NCBI RefSeq assembly: GCF_001424185.1
Contig: NZ_LMOM01000043.1
Coordinates: forward strand, 194,001-258,000
Reading direction: 5' to 3'
DNA: 64,000 nt
Source: Deinococcus sp. Leaf326
GTDB lineage: Bacteria; Deinococcota; Deinococci; Deinococcales; Deinococcaceae
Shown: positions 46,342 through 60,531 of the stretch, in pieces
Layout: each line of letters opens with the position of its first letter
Numbering within the stretch: position 1 is the first letter of the stretch
Notes under the pieces: model-generated
The model's database searches: none
Seen by the model: only the letters and a program-made list of their open reading frames with translations
Told to the model about the DNA's origin: nothing
Made by a program: the position numbers and the translations under genes

Positions 46342-49104
46342 TCAGGGACCGCCGGGCTGGGGCCGCTCCGGTCGGGGGGCGTCGTCCGGCTCAGCGGGAG
46401 CGGCGGCGGGACGCGGCGCGAATACGGCCACGAGCAGCAGGCTCAGGCCACTGACGAGGACGGCCAGGCCGGCCGCTACCCCGGGCCGGCTGTAGCTCAG
46501 GGCGTCGAACACGGCCGCCTTGACCCCCGCCGCCGCCATCAGGCCCAGGCCGGCAGTCCACAGGGCGCGCGCCTCCGGGTGGTGACCGGCGCGCGCCCGG
46601 AGGCACGCTGCCAGCCCGGTGCCCAGCAGGGCGAGGCTGGAGAGCGTGAGCCAGGGGCCGGCGTCCTGACCGGGCCACAGCAGGGCGACCAGCGGCAGCA
46701 GGGCCAGCCACCCGGCCAGCCACAACGCGCGGGCCGGCTGCGCGGGTGGCGGGAGCTGCGCCAGTGCTCCGCGCGCGCCCGGCCACTGGCGCCCGAGCCA
46801 GGTCTGCCCTCCCGGCGTGCGGGTCAGGGCCCACACGGCCAGCCCGAGAACCGGGCCCAGCGCGCTGCCCAGGCGGGGTCCGGTTTCCGGAACGTGGTCG
46901 GTCAGCCCCTGCACGGTCAGGAACAGCAGGGTACTGACCGCCCCCAGCCCCAGCAGGATGTCGGCGCGCCGCCGGCCCAGGCGCAGCGGGCGCGTGGCCG
47001 CCAGCAGGGCGACCAGGGCCAGCGCCGCGCCCCAGTCGCCGGCCACCAGGGCCAGCGCCAGTATGGGCACCAGCAGCGCGAGGGCGGCGGCTTCGGCCCA
47101 GGGGCGCGCGCGGCCGGCGCTGCGGCGCGTGGCCAGCAGCGACAGGGCGGCCACAGCACTGCCCAGCAGGGCGGGCCAGCGCAGAGTGTGGTCGCCGGCC
47201 CAGACGAGCAGACCTAGGGCGCCCAGCGCCGTTCCCGGTGCCCCGGCCCACCACAGCGTGCGCCGCAGCGCGCCGGACCAGCGCCGACCGGGAAAGAGGC
47301 CCGGGGAGAGGCGGCGTAGCGTCCACAGCCCCGCCCCCAGCGCCAGGGTGCCCAGCAGCGCGGGCCAGAGCGGGGGCAGCGAGAGGGCCAGTGCCGCGCT
47401 GCACAGGCCCGCGAGCAGCGGGGCGCTCAGGCGGGGGCGGACCGGCCGGGCCACTGGCGCGGACGCCGGCCCTTCCGGCCGTGCGGGGCGGGGGCGCGTG
47501 GTCCAGCGGTCGGCCCCCAGTCGCAGCGCGCCTGTCAGGCCCAGCAGGGCCGGCACGGTGGCCGTCCAGCCGCCCGCCGGTGCCGACCACAGGGCGCTGG
47601 CCACCAGCACCCCGGCCCCCACCCGCAGCCACAGCCGGCTGCGCCCCCCGGTGCCCAGCGCCAGCAGGGCCAGCCCCAACGAGGCGAGGGCGGCCGCGTC
47701 CCCGCGTGGTCCCGTCAGCGCGAGCAGGCCGGCGCCGGCCACGGCGCTGGCGCCGGCCGTCAGGGCGCTGCGCAGCGCCCCCGGCAGCGAGGCTTCGCCG
47801 AGATCCCGCCGGGCCGGTTGCGCTCCGGTCCGCCAGGCCCACGCCGCCGCGCCGACCAGGGCCCCCAGGACGGCCAGCGCCAGCCCGGTGGCCGCCACCG
47901 GAAGCGGCCGCAGTTCCAGCACGGTGCCCACGGCGGCGGCCGTCAGCACCTGCGGCGCGAGGGTCGCCCAGCCCACCGCGAGGGGCAGAGGCCCGGCGCC
48001 GTGGGCGCTGTCAGCCTGCCGGGTACGCAGCAGGGTCAGGGCCGGGGCCAGTGCCAGCACCCCGAAGCCCACCCAGAAGGCCAGGGCCCAGGGCTGCGGC
48101 CCGGCGGGGCCGCTCAGCAGCAGGACCTCGGCAATCAGTCTCCGGCCCCCCGGATCACCGGCGAGGGTCGGCAGCCCCAGGCTGTCTCGCCCCCAGGCCG
48201 GCAGGTGGCTGAACGACGCGGCAGCCCAGCCTACCGGGACCGCGCCCGCCACGCCCAGCGTGAGGGCCAGCGCGGCGTCGTGACCGGGCGTGGCCCCGGC
48301 CCCAGGGCCCTGCGCCTCGCCCGTTTCCCGACGGGGCCACACGGCAGCGGCCGCCAGGACCAGCGTCAGCCCGGCGGCCGGAATCGACCAGCGGCCCAGG
48401 TCGTCGGCGAGCATCCAGACGCTCAGGGCCGCGCCGCCTACCGCCAGCGCCCCCAGCAGGGGTTCGTCGCGGCGGCGGCTGTCCCATACGAGCGCCGCGC
48501 TCAGGGCCAGCAGCCCCAGCAGCGCCGCGGCGGGGCCCCAGGGACCGGGCAACCACACGAGGCGCTGCGCCGTACCCCCCAGGCCCAGGGCCGTGACCCC
48601 GTAGCCCAGTCCGCGCAGCGCCCCCGACACCGGCCAGGGCACCAGGCGCGCCGTGGCGTACAGCAGCCCCCCGAAGGCGAAGACAGCCAGCAGCAGCGTC
48701 CAGCCGGGCAGGCCCAGGGCCCGCAGCGTGAAGGCCAGTCCTCCCAGGACCAGCGCGCCCCCCAGCACACTGATGCGCGCCCGGCTGTATTCCGGTGCCC
48801 ACAGCGCAGAGCTGCCCCGGCGCCCGGGCCGTGGAGGTCTGGGCCGTGGGGTTCTGGGCGGCGCCTCGCCGGGCCAGACGGGGGGGAGGTCGGCAGCCGG
48901 GGGCGGCGCCGCGCCGGGCGCCCCGCTGTTCACCGGCTGCGCCTCCTCTTCCGGCGGGGGCCGCAGACGAAGGAGCAGCGCCCGGTGGGCCGCTTCCAGG
49001 CGCGCCAGCCGCTCCTGCGTCTCGTCCGCGCGGCGCAGGGCCTCGCGCGCCTGGGCAAAGGCGATGACCGCCATGAGCAGCGCCACCACGGTGAGGGCAA
49101 CCAT
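46342..49104 (-). CDS. DUF2339 domain membrane protein
   Basis: A very hydrophobic 920-residue protein with some two dozen predicted spans. An N-terminal membrane helix (MVALTVVALLMAVIAFAQAR) and a coiled coil (EALRRADETQERLARLEAAH) precede a Pro-rich linker and the DUF2339 domain, starting ARISVLGGALVLGGLAFTLR. Function unknown. ATG 49104 was chosen because TAAGCT lies 5 nt upstream and the membrane helix begins there; the frame reaches 49164. Leu/Ala/Gly bias is extreme. Confidence 0.8.
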   Translation of the reverse strand: MVALTVVALLMAVIAFAQAREALRRADETQERLARLEAAHRALLLRLRPPPEEEAQPVNSGAPGAAPPPAADLPPVWPGEAPPRTPRPRPPRPGRRGSSALWAPEYSRARISVLGGALVLGGLAFTLRALGLPGWTLLLAVFAFGGLLYATARLVPWPVSGALRGLGYGVTALGLGGTAQRLVWLPGPWGPAAALLGLLALSAALVWDSRRRDEPLLGALAVGGAALSVWMLADDLGRWSIPAAGLTLVLAAAAVWPRRETGEAQGPGAGATPGHDAALALTLGVAGAVPVGWAAASFSHLPAWGRDSLGLPTLAGDPGGRRLIAEVLLLSGPAGPQPWALAFWVGFGVLALAPALTLLRTRQADSAHGAGPLPLAVGWATLAPQVLTAAAVGTVLELRPLPVAATGLALAVLGALVGAAAWAWRTGAQPARRDLGEASLPGALRSALTAGASAVAGAGLLALTGPRGDAAALASLGLALLALGTGGRSRLWLRVGAGVLVASALWSAPAGGWTATVPALLGLTGALRLGADRWTTRPRPARPEGPASAPVARPVRPRLSAPLLAGLCSAALALSLPPLWPALLGTLALGAGLWTLRRLSPGLFPGRRWSGALRRTLWWAGAPGTALGALGLLVWAGDHTLRWPALLGSAVAALSLLATRRSAGRARPWAEAAALALLVPILALALVAGDWGAALALVALLAATRPLRLGRRRADILLGLGAVSTLLFLTVQGLTDHVPETGPRLGSALGPVLGLAVWALTRTPGGQTWLGRQWPGARGALAQLPPPAQPARALWLAGWLALLPLVALLWPGQDAGPWLTLSSLALLGTGLAACLRARAGHHPEARALWTAGLGLMAAAGVKAAVFDALSYSRPGVAAGLAVLVSGLSLLLVAVFAPRPAAAPAEPDDAPRPERPQPGGP

Positions 49105-49201
49105 AAGGCAGCTTACGGGGCCGGGCAGGCCGGTGGGGCGCAGATGGAACGCGGCCCAGGACAAGTCGAAGTCCTGAGCCGCGTTGCCTTGTTGGTCGGT
49201 G

Positions 49202-49600
49202 CTAGTTGGCCGCGCGCTCGGCGCAGCCGGGGCACACGCCCATGAATTCCAGGCGGACGTCGGTCACCTGAAAGCCGCTGGGCAGCGCGGCTTTGGGCAG
49301 GTAGGGCAGCGCGCCGACCTCCACGTCAAAAATCGCTCCGCAGCCCCGGCACACGGCGTGGTGGTGTTCCTCACCCTCGTGGCGGTAGTCGTAGCGCGTG
49401 GCCTGCCCGGCGCGCTCAATGGTGACCAGAACGCCGTCGCGGACGAGTGCGTCGAGGGTCCGGTACACGGTGCCCAGGCTCACGCTGGGCAGTTGCGTGC
49501 GCACGGCCGCGTGGACCCCAGCCGCGTCGGGATGGGCACGCGACGTCCGCAGAACCTCGATCACCGCCGCGCGCTGCTTGGTTTGCCGCACCATCGTCAT
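49202..49600 (-). CDS. Fur family metalloregulator (Mur/PerR-like)
   Basis: The winged helix covers the first 75 residues (TKQRAAVIEVLRTSRAHPDA … SLGTVYRTLDAL). The metal-binding half has EEHHHAVCRGCGAIFDVE and VCPGCAERA, with both structural CxxC pairs. 132 residues from ATG 49600, which follows TAGAGT by 8 nt. D. radiodurans has one Fur homologue that controls manganese and iron uptake (Mur); this is probably the same gene. It is divergent from birA. Confidence 0.88.
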   Translation of the reverse strand: MTMVRQTKQRAAVIEVLRTSRAHPDAAGVHAAVRTQLPSVSLGTVYRTLDALVRDGVLVTIERAGQATRYDYRHEGEEHHHAVCRGCGAIFDVEVGALPYLPKAALPSGFQVTDVRLEFMGVCPGCAERAAN

Positions 49601-49689
49601 AATGCCGCACTCTAGCAAACCCCCCCCAACCCTGCCGGAACCTCGCTCACGGTGCGCCGGGAGGCGGTAGAGCGCCGATCTCTGTACCG

Positions 49690-49734
49690 GGTTCAGTTGC
49701 CTTTCGTTCGGCTTTTCCCGTAGAACACTGAACC
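49690..49734 (+). promoter_or_regulatory. Candidate operator and promoter of birA-bioY
   Basis: GGTTCAGT (49690-49697) and ACTGAACC (49727-49734) are perfect inverted repeats 29 nt apart. They flank TTGCCT (49697-49702), an 18 nt spacer and TAGAAC (49721-49726). The right arm ends 2 nt before the birA ATG. This looks like an operator for the HTH domain of BirA itself. Confidence 0.45.
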
Positions 49735-49736
49735 GA

Positions 49737-50693
49737 ATGCCCCAGCGTCTGCTTCCCCTGCTCAGCGACCGGCCCCAGTCGGGCGAGACGCTGGGCGCGC
49801 GTCTGGGCGTAAACCGCGTGACGGTCAGTACCCTGGCCCACCGCCTGCAGGAAGACGGGGTGCCCCTGCGGATCTCGCGTGCCGGCTACGCCCTCGACCC
49901 CGGGACGCCGACCCCGGCGCTGGTCGAAGTGCGCGGCGAATTTGGACGGGCCATGCGCTACGCCGGAACGGTCGTCAGTACCCAGGACGAGATCCGTGCC
50001 TGGGCCGACGAGGTGGGCGAGCCCGCCCCGCACGGCGCGGTGTTTGTGGCCGAGCGCCAGACCGGGGGCCGGGGCCGGCGGGGCCGCGCCTGGGACACCC
50101 GCAGCGGAGTGCTGGTCTTCAGCGTGCTGCTGCGCCGCGACCTGTCGCTGGCCGAGCTGGCCCTGGCCCCGCTGGCGGCCGGGGTCGCCCTGCACGCGGC
50201 GGCGACGCGGGGGGTGCCCGATCTGCCCCTGGGCCTGAAATGGCCCAACGACCTGCTCGCGCCGGGCGGGCGCAAGGTGGCGGGCATCCTGCTCGAGGCC
50301 GAGCTGCGCGGCGAGGAGGCGCGCCGGGCGGTGCTGGGCATCGGCGTGAACGTCGCGTCGGCCCCGCCCAGCGCAGCGCACCTGGGCGAGTGGCGCCCCG
50401 GCCTGACCCGTGCCGAGCTGCTGGGCGACACGCTCGCGGCGCTGGAGCACTGGCTGACGCAGCCCCCCGGCACCGTCCTGGACGCCTGGCGCGCCGCGAG
50501 CGTGACTCTGGGCCGCGCGGTCGAGGTCGCCACGCCGCGTGGCCTGGTCGCGGGCTTGGCTGAGGATCTCGACACCAGCGGCAGCCTGCTCGTCCGCAGC
50601 GCCTCCGGCACTCTGCACACCGTCAGCGCCGGGGACGTGCAGCTCGTCGGCGCGCTTTCGCCCTCTTTCCCCTCTCAAGGAGACCTGCCATGA
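49737..50693 (+). CDS. birA: Bifunctional biotin-protein ligase / biotin operon repressor
   Basis: BirA activates biotin with ATP and attaches it to carboxylases. An N-terminal winged helix (residues 1-60, GETLGARLGVNRVTVSTLAH) adds DNA binding. The ligase domain has AERQTGGRGRRGRAWDTRSG and KWPNDLL, and GRKVAGILLEAE. 318 residues. It overlaps bioY by 4 nt (ATGA), so a biotin ligase-repressor and biotin transporter share one transcript. Confidence 0.94.
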   Translation: MPQRLLPLLSDRPQSGETLGARLGVNRVTVSTLAHRLQEDGVPLRISRAGYALDPGTPTPALVEVRGEFGRAMRYAGTVVSTQDEIRAWADEVGEPAPHGAVFVAERQTGGRGRRGRAWDTRSGVLVFSVLLRRDLSLAELALAPLAAGVALHAAATRGVPDLPLGLKWPNDLLAPGGRKVAGILLEAELRGEEARRAVLGIGVNVASAPPSAAHLGEWRPGLTRAELLGDTLAALEHWLTQPPGTVLDAWRAASVTLGRAVEVATPRGLVAGLAEDLDTSGSLLVRSASGTLHTVSAGDVQLVGALSPSFPSQGDLP

Positions 50694-51277
50694 CCCAGAC
50701 CATCTATCCCACCCTGTCCCGCACGCTGGCCCCCGCCCGCAGCCTCACCCGCAACCTGCTGCTTGTGGCGGGCGGCGCGGCTTTCGTCTTGCTGCTCGCG
50801 CAGGCCGAACTGCCCCTCCAGCCGGTGCCAGTCACTCTTCAGACCCTCGGCGTGCTGCTGGTCGGCGCGGCCTTGGGCTGGAAACGCGGCTTCGCGGCGC
50901 TGGCGCTGTACCTCGCGCTGGGCGCGGCAGGCCTGCCGGTCTTTTCGGGCGGCAGCGGCACCTTCGCCAAATTCCTGGGGCCGACCGGTGGCTACCTGCT
51001 GAGCTACCCGCTGGCCGCCGCGCTCGTGGGCTTCCTGGCGCAGCGCTTCGGGCTGGACCGCCGGGTGTGGGGCGCAGCTCTGGCCATGCTGGCGGGCAGC
51101 GCCGTCATCTACGCACTGGGTCTGCCCTGGCTGGGCGCCGTGACCGGCCTGCGCGGGTCGGCGCTGTTGCACGCAGGCCTCACGCCGTTCGTATTGGGCG
51201 ACGCGCTCAAGCTGGGGCTGGCCGCCCTGCTGCTGCCGGGGGTCTGGCGTTTTTTTAATAAAACCCATTTACGCTAG
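50690..51277 (+). CDS. bioY: Biotin transporter BioY
   Basis: BioY is the membrane S component that captures biotin. The 195 residues show about six helices and the family blocks PLQPVPVTLQTLGVLLVGA, GLPVFSGGSGTF and FLGPTGGYLLSYPLAA. No bioM/bioN genes adjoin; many BioY proteins work alone or share an ECF module. It follows birA with overlapping codons. The sequence turns AT-rich within 30 bp of its stop. Confidence 0.95.
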   Translation: MTQTIYPTLSRTLAPARSLTRNLLLVAGGAAFVLLLAQAELPLQPVPVTLQTLGVLLVGAALGWKRGFAALALYLALGAAGLPVFSGGSGTFAKFLGPTGGYLLSYPLAAALVGFLAQRFGLDRRVWGAALAMLAGSAVIYALGLPWLGAVTGLRGSALLHAGLTPFVLGDALKLGLAALLLPGVWRFFNKTHLR

Positions 51278-51304
51278 AGGACTGAACTAGTCTAAGTTGC
51301 ACCT

Positions 51305-52563
51305 ATGAATAAATATTTGTTGAGAAATGTATTTGTGGCCGGCGGGGAGCCGAGCCTAACTTACAATCCTAGGGAGAATCTATCTCTCGAAGAAAAGATT
51401 AGGGATTATTTGGAAGAGAGATCAAGGATACTTTCGATATCCGGCCCCACCAAGTCGGGTAAAACAGTACTTGTTAGAAGAATAATCCCCAAGGGACAGG
51501 CCTGTGGGTCCCTGGGGGACAGATATCTACTGAAGCGGAGTTTTGGATATTTGTTAATGAGTACTTTGGAGGAGAGGAGACATTTCATAAGGAGGAGGGT
51601 ACACAAATATCAAACTCTTTAACCCACGAAGGAGATGTGGGAGTGCGCCCAGGCGGAGTCGGAGCTGGCTTCAAGACATCTAACCAAGCGAATAAAATAG
51701 ATACTACTAAAACATCAAAAAGCTGGAAAATTAATCCCAAGAATAGGGCTATAGAAAATCTTATCTCCTCTGAAATTCCCCTTGTAATAGATGATTTTCA
51801 TTATATTCCGCAAGATGAGCAGAGAAAGATAGTTAGAGCTCTCAAGGAACCTATATTTGATGGACTCGCGGTAGTGGCCTTATCTGTACCACATAGGACG
51901 TTTGACACAATCAGGGCAGAGTGAGAGATGACTGGTAGGGTTACACAACTTAATATACCCCTATGGAGTACCCAAGAGCTGGATGAGATTGCAAAATTTG
52001 GCTTTGCTGCTCTTAATGTGGTCCTGGACTCCAAGGATGTTAGCCGGTTATCCGAGGAGAGCTTTGGAAGTCCTCATCTAATGCAAGAGTTTTGTAAACA
52101 AATATGTAAGATAAATGGTGTTAAAGAAACTTTAGAAGAATCGAAAAAACTAGCTCCGCCTGAGGATCGGATTAACTTTTTTAGAGAGAGAGCGAATGAG
52201 GCGTCAAAGCCAGCATTCGATAGGTTGGCAATGGGTCCTAGGCAAAGGTCAGACAGGAAGCAACGTGATTTGCGTGATGGTGGTGAGGCCGATATTTACA
52301 TTGCTGTTCTTAGAGCCATAGCTGATACGGGACCTAAGGTTGAGTTAACCTACGAGGAAATTAGAAGTTCTTTAAGAAACGTTTTAAATGAAATGCCCCA
52401 AGCGCATGAAGTCTCTAGAGTTCTGGAAAAGATGACTGATATTGCTAAGCTGGAAAAAGGTCAAGGCGAACCCGTTCTAGACTGGTACGAAGGCAAGCTG
52501 CATATATCTGATCCCTTTTTCGCCTATTACCTTAAATGGGCGGCAAGAACAAACTTAGAATAG
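51305..52563 (+). pseudogene. Decayed P-loop (STAND/AAA-like) ATPase on an AT-rich island
   Basis: The gene begins ATG 51305 with TAAGTT 6 nt upstream and codes a P-loop, ILSISGPTKSGKTVLVRR (about 46-63). A one-base deletion near 51503-51508 shifts the frame; after it the chain reads GGQISTEAEFWIFVNEYF, then LVIDDFHYIPQDEQRKIV as Walker B. TGA at 51922 interrupts the same frame, which resumes MTGRVTQLNIPLWSTQEL and ends in a winged-helix-like region and HISDPFFAYYLKW. Intact it would be about 420 residues. Low G+C marks horizontal transfer; such ATPases often belong to defence or mobile loci. Confidence 0.8.
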
Positions 52564-52566
52564 TAT

Positions 52567-52610
52567 AAATTGAGGGGCATTCTTCTATTTTAGAGAATGC
52601 CCCTCAATTT
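52567..52610. terminator. Bidirectional terminator between the ATPase remnant and recA
   Basis: Perfect 17-bp arms at 52567-52583 and 52594-52610 enclose a 10-nt AT-rich loop; each arm ends in AATTT-type bases, giving T-rich ends on both strands. It would stop recA transcripts on minus and the remnant on plus. Confidence 0.8.
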
Positions 52611-52636
52611 ACAAATTTTCAAGGAGAAGCATTTGG

Positions 52637-53703
<1,067 letters not shown>

Positions 53704-53707
<4 letters not shown>

Positions 53708-54653
53708 GGCGTCTCCTGATGGGCCTCTTGGCCGGGAATCTCGTCGGAAGGGTCGGGCGCGGGGGCCGGGACTGCCGGGGGCCGGGCGCCCTGAAAACGG
53801 AAGCTGCTCTCGGTTTCGTAGATCGGGCCGGTCTTACGGAGGATGCTGCGCATGAGCGCCGCGCCGCTGGCCTGCCAGCCCAGATCGAAGGTGAGGGGCG
53901 GCACGCGCGGCGCTGGTCCCTTCTTGCGTGCCAGGGTGATGTGGGCCTTGAAGTTCAGGTCGTCGGTTTCTATTCCCAGCGCCTGAATCCCGGCGCGCAG
54001 TTCGGCCGCGAGTTCGTCCAGGCCGTCCGACTCCACCTTCACGAACCACACGCGCGGGCTGCCCTCATTGGGAAAGTAGCCGGTGCCGCGCAGGCGCACG
54101 TCCATCGGCGCGCGGTTGCCCAGCAGGCGCAGGCCCAGGGCCTTGAGGTCGCCTATACGTGCGGGCGGCACGGCCGGCAGGTACGCCAGGGTCACGTGCA
54201 GCTGGTCGGCGCGTACCGAGCGCCAGTTGCCCTTGAGTCGGCGCTGCACCTCCGCGAGTGGCCCGGCGACGTTGCTGGGCACCTTGAGTGCGTAGAACAG
54301 CCGCAGGGTCGAGGGAGTGTGGGTTCCGTCCTCCGCCTGGGCGGCCCGGCCGGAGCCAGGGCGGGGCTGGCTGGTCAACCTGAGCTGGTCGGCTGATCTG
54401 GCCGGTCTGGCCAACTTGGGCTGACCGGCCCGGCGGTCCACAGGCCCACTGGAAACCGGTGCACCGGAGACCGGCAGATCGAAGACCGGCAGGCTGAAGA
54501 CAGGGTGGTCGGCCGCAGCCGGAGCCAGCGCGGACTTCTTCTGTGTGGCTTTCGCCTGGGCCGACTTGCCGGAGGCTGGCGTCTTGGCCACGGACTTGCC
54601 GGAACCGGTGCGGATCTTCACCGGGCCGCCCTTGTTCGCTGGGCCCCCGCGGT

Positions 54654-54657
<4 letters not shown>
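53704..54657 (-). CDS. thpR: 2'-5' RNA ligase family 2H phosphoesterase (LigT/ThpR) with long N-terminal extension
   Basis: The two HxTx motifs of the 2H fold are LHVTLAYL and AHITLARK, in a core that starts near residue 117 ([12 protein letters not shown]). The enzyme opens or seals 2'-5' or cyclic RNA phosphates in vitro; its cell role is unclear. The first 115 residues are added: a Lys/Ala/Ser-rich tail and a repeat-like [20 protein letters not shown]. It overlaps cinA and recA by 4 nt each. 317 residues. Confidence 0.9.
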
Positions 54658-55887
<1,230 letters not shown>

Positions 55888-55891
55888 AGTA

Positions 55892-55920
55892 AGTATAGGT
55901 CAAAACTGAATAAAACGCCA
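55892..55920 (-). promoter_or_regulatory. Promoter region of cinA-thpR-recA
   Basis: TATACT (55897-55892, minus) is a strong -10; the -35 at 17 nt is poor (TGGCGT), as expected for a regulated promoter. The spacer contains TTGACCTAT, which matches the right half of the radiation/desiccation motif TTATGTCATTGACATAA; the left half is degenerate. DdrO control is therefore possible but not shown. Confidence 0.5.
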
Positions 55921-56160
55921 GAGCTTTCATCCGCCGAGTGTACGGGTCTGGGGGTGGTGTGGGGACCATGACCGGCCCGGCCGAGGGGGGGGCGCCGCCA
56001 CATCCCCACCTGCCTCACCGCGCGCTCGGGCGCCGCCCTCTAGACTGGGCGGCATGACGGGACCTGTGGGTAAAAGGCAGTGGGCAGGACAAAACACACC
56101 TCTTCGCAGGTGGTCCTGTCCGCTTCCCGCTTCCCGCTTCCCGCGCCCCGGAGGCTGGCT

Positions 56161-58530
<2,370 letters not shown>

Positions 58531-58612
58531 GCTGACCGCTCGACCGCTCCGGGCCGGCGCCTTCCACTCCGGTATGCCCCTCATGCCGGTGCGCTAGCCT
58601 GAGTCCCAACGT

Positions 58613-60478
58613 ATGACCCCCGCCCTGCCGCGCCGCGCCTTCCTTCTGGCCCTGACCCTCGCGCTGGCGCTGCCGGCCTCCGCCCAGGTCGCCCTGCCGC
58701 CCGACGTCTCGGCGCCGGTGACGACTCCGGCGACCGACCCCCCGGCCGATCTGGCCGTACCCGGGGACGGGGGCGGAGCTGATACGGGCGGCAGCGCCGC
58801 ACAGCCGAGCAGTTCGGCCGCCGCTGCCGGCACGGCGGCCCCCACCACCTCCCCAGCCGACATTCCGGTCACGCCGCCGGTCCCGGCCCCGGAGCCGATT
58901 CCGGCCGTTCCAGTCCTGACCAGTCCAGTGCCCACCGTGCCTGTGGCCCCCACTCCGGTCCCTACGCCGGTCGTGCCCACGCCAGTCCCCCCGGTGCTCA
59001 CGGTGCCGACCCCAGTGACACCAAAGCCGGCCGCGCCCCCCCAGCCCATTACTCCGGAGGCCGTGACGGTCCGCGGGCTGTGGGTGGACGCCTTCGGGCC
59101 GGGGCTCAAGACGCGCGTGCAGGTGGCGCAGATGGTGGACGACGCGGTGAAGCTCGGCGTGAATACGCTGTTCGTACAGGCGATCCGGCGGGGCGACTGC
59201 CTGTGCATGAAGAGCGGGCTGCCCTTGGCGACCGACGCCGACCTGGAAAAGAACTTCGATCCGCTGGCCATCGCTGTGCGGCTCGGGCACGCGCGCGGCC
59301 TGCGGGTGATCGCCTGGGCCAGCGTGACGGGGGTCGCCAACACCGCCGCGCCGAACACCAGCCCCCTGCACGTCATGCGCACCCACGGCCCGGATTCGGG
59401 CAAGAACTCCTGGCTGGCCCGGCGCCCCGACGGCACCTGGCAGGAAGGCAGCGACGGCTGGCTCGACGCGGGCATTCCCGAGGCCGCCGACTTCATGGTG
59501 AACAGCGTCGTGAATCTGGTGCGCAACTACGACGTGGACGGCGTGCAGCTTGACCGCATCCGCTACCCCGACGGCGGCGCGTGGGGCTACGATCCCAAGA
59601 CCGTGGCCCGCTACGCCGCCGAGACCGGCGCGAAGGGCACCCCCGTGCCCGGCGACCCCGCGTGGCAGGCCTGGAAGCGCGAGCAGGTCACGGCCCTGGT
59701 GCGCCGCATCGCCTTAGAGGTCAAGAGCGTGCGTCCGACCGCCTGGATGAGTGCGGCGACCATCACCTACGGCCCGGCGCCGCGTATCACCGACCCCACG
59801 GCCTTCCGGCGCTCGCGGCCCTACACCGACGTGCTTCAGGACTGGCCGACCTGGGTGCGCGAGGGCCTCATCGACCTGAACGTGCCCATGAACTACAAGC
59901 GCGACGGCGTGACCGAGCAGGGCGCGTGGTTCGACGGCTGGAACAGCTACGCCGCGAGCGTGCGTACCCGCGCCGACGGCGTGCTGGCTCCGCTGGCGGT
60001 GGGCACGGCCATGTACCTCAACTCGCCGGCCGTCACGGCGGCGCAGGCGTCGCGCAGCGTGGGCGCCGGCCTGGGCTGGGTGGGGTACTCGTACCGCAGC
60101 CCGACCCCCGGCGTCATCTCGGGACAGCAGACGACCGCGCAGGGTCTGGACAGCGTGCGCGCCGCACTGCACGGCAAGGGCGAGCCGCTGGCCACGCCGC
60201 TGCGCTGGACTGCCGCTCCGCCCAGCCTGCGCGGTCTGATGGGCCGGATCGTGGGCACTGCGCAGCCCGGCGGCCGCGTGGTGGAGGCGTGGCAGGGCGG
60301 CAAGCTGGTCGCCACGGGGCTCACCGACGGCGGCGGCTACTACGGCTTCCTGACCCTGCCGGCCGGCCGAACCGAGGTGCGGGTCAGCGGCCAGCGCTGG
60401 AGCGACACGGTGCCCGAGCGCGGTGTGGCCCGCCTGCCCGACCTGCTCGCGCGCGACATCGCTCCGCTGAAGCCCTGA
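58613..60478 (+). CDS. Secreted glycosyl-hydrolase-like 10 (DUF187) protein
   Basis: Signal peptide to about residue 25 (LTLALALPASAQ), a Pro/Val/Thr linker (about 80-145, repeated PTPVP units) and a TIM-barrel domain starting VRGLWVDAFGPGLKTRVQVA. The family's DIAS are WASVTGVANT, YDVDGVQLDRIRYPDG and DLNVPMNYKRDGV. A C-terminal beta domain (about 540-621, GRIVGTAQPGGRVVEAWQGG) resembles carboxypeptidase-regulatory folds. 621 residues. It probably cuts cell-surface polysaccharide. Confidence 0.88.
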   Translation: MTPALPRRAFLLALTLALALPASAQVALPPDVSAPVTTPATDPPADLAVPGDGGGADTGGSAAQPSSSAAAAGTAAPTTSPADIPVTPPVPAPEPIPAVPVLTSPVPTVPVAPTPVPTPVVPTPVPPVLTVPTPVTPKPAAPPQPITPEAVTVRGLWVDAFGPGLKTRVQVAQMVDDAVKLGVNTLFVQAIRRGDCLCMKSGLPLATDADLEKNFDPLAIAVRLGHARGLRVIAWASVTGVANTAAPNTSPLHVMRTHGPDSGKNSWLARRPDGTWQEGSDGWLDAGIPEAADFMVNSVVNLVRNYDVDGVQLDRIRYPDGGAWGYDPKTVARYAAETGAKGTPVPGDPAWQAWKREQVTALVRRIALEVKSVRPTAWMSAATITYGPAPRITDPTAFRRSRPYTDVLQDWPTWVREGLIDLNVPMNYKRDGVTEQGAWFDGWNSYAASVRTRADGVLAPLAVGTAMYLNSPAVTAAQASRSVGAGLGWVGYSYRSPTPGVISGQQTTAQGLDSVRAALHGKGEPLATPLRWTAAPPSLRGLMGRIVGTAQPGGRVVEAWQGGKLVATGLTDGGGYYGFLTLPAGRTEVRVSGQRWSDTVPERGVARLPDLLARDIAPLKP

Positions 60479-60531
60479 GCCGGGTGGCCGGGGTCCGCGG
60501 CGCTTTCGCCGCCTTGCTCTAGACTCCGGCC

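Noticed and set aside
56121..56141. Three CGCTTCC repeats before dnaX as a CRISPR or operator
   Set aside because: Only three 7-bp units with no spacers; most likely simple slippage.
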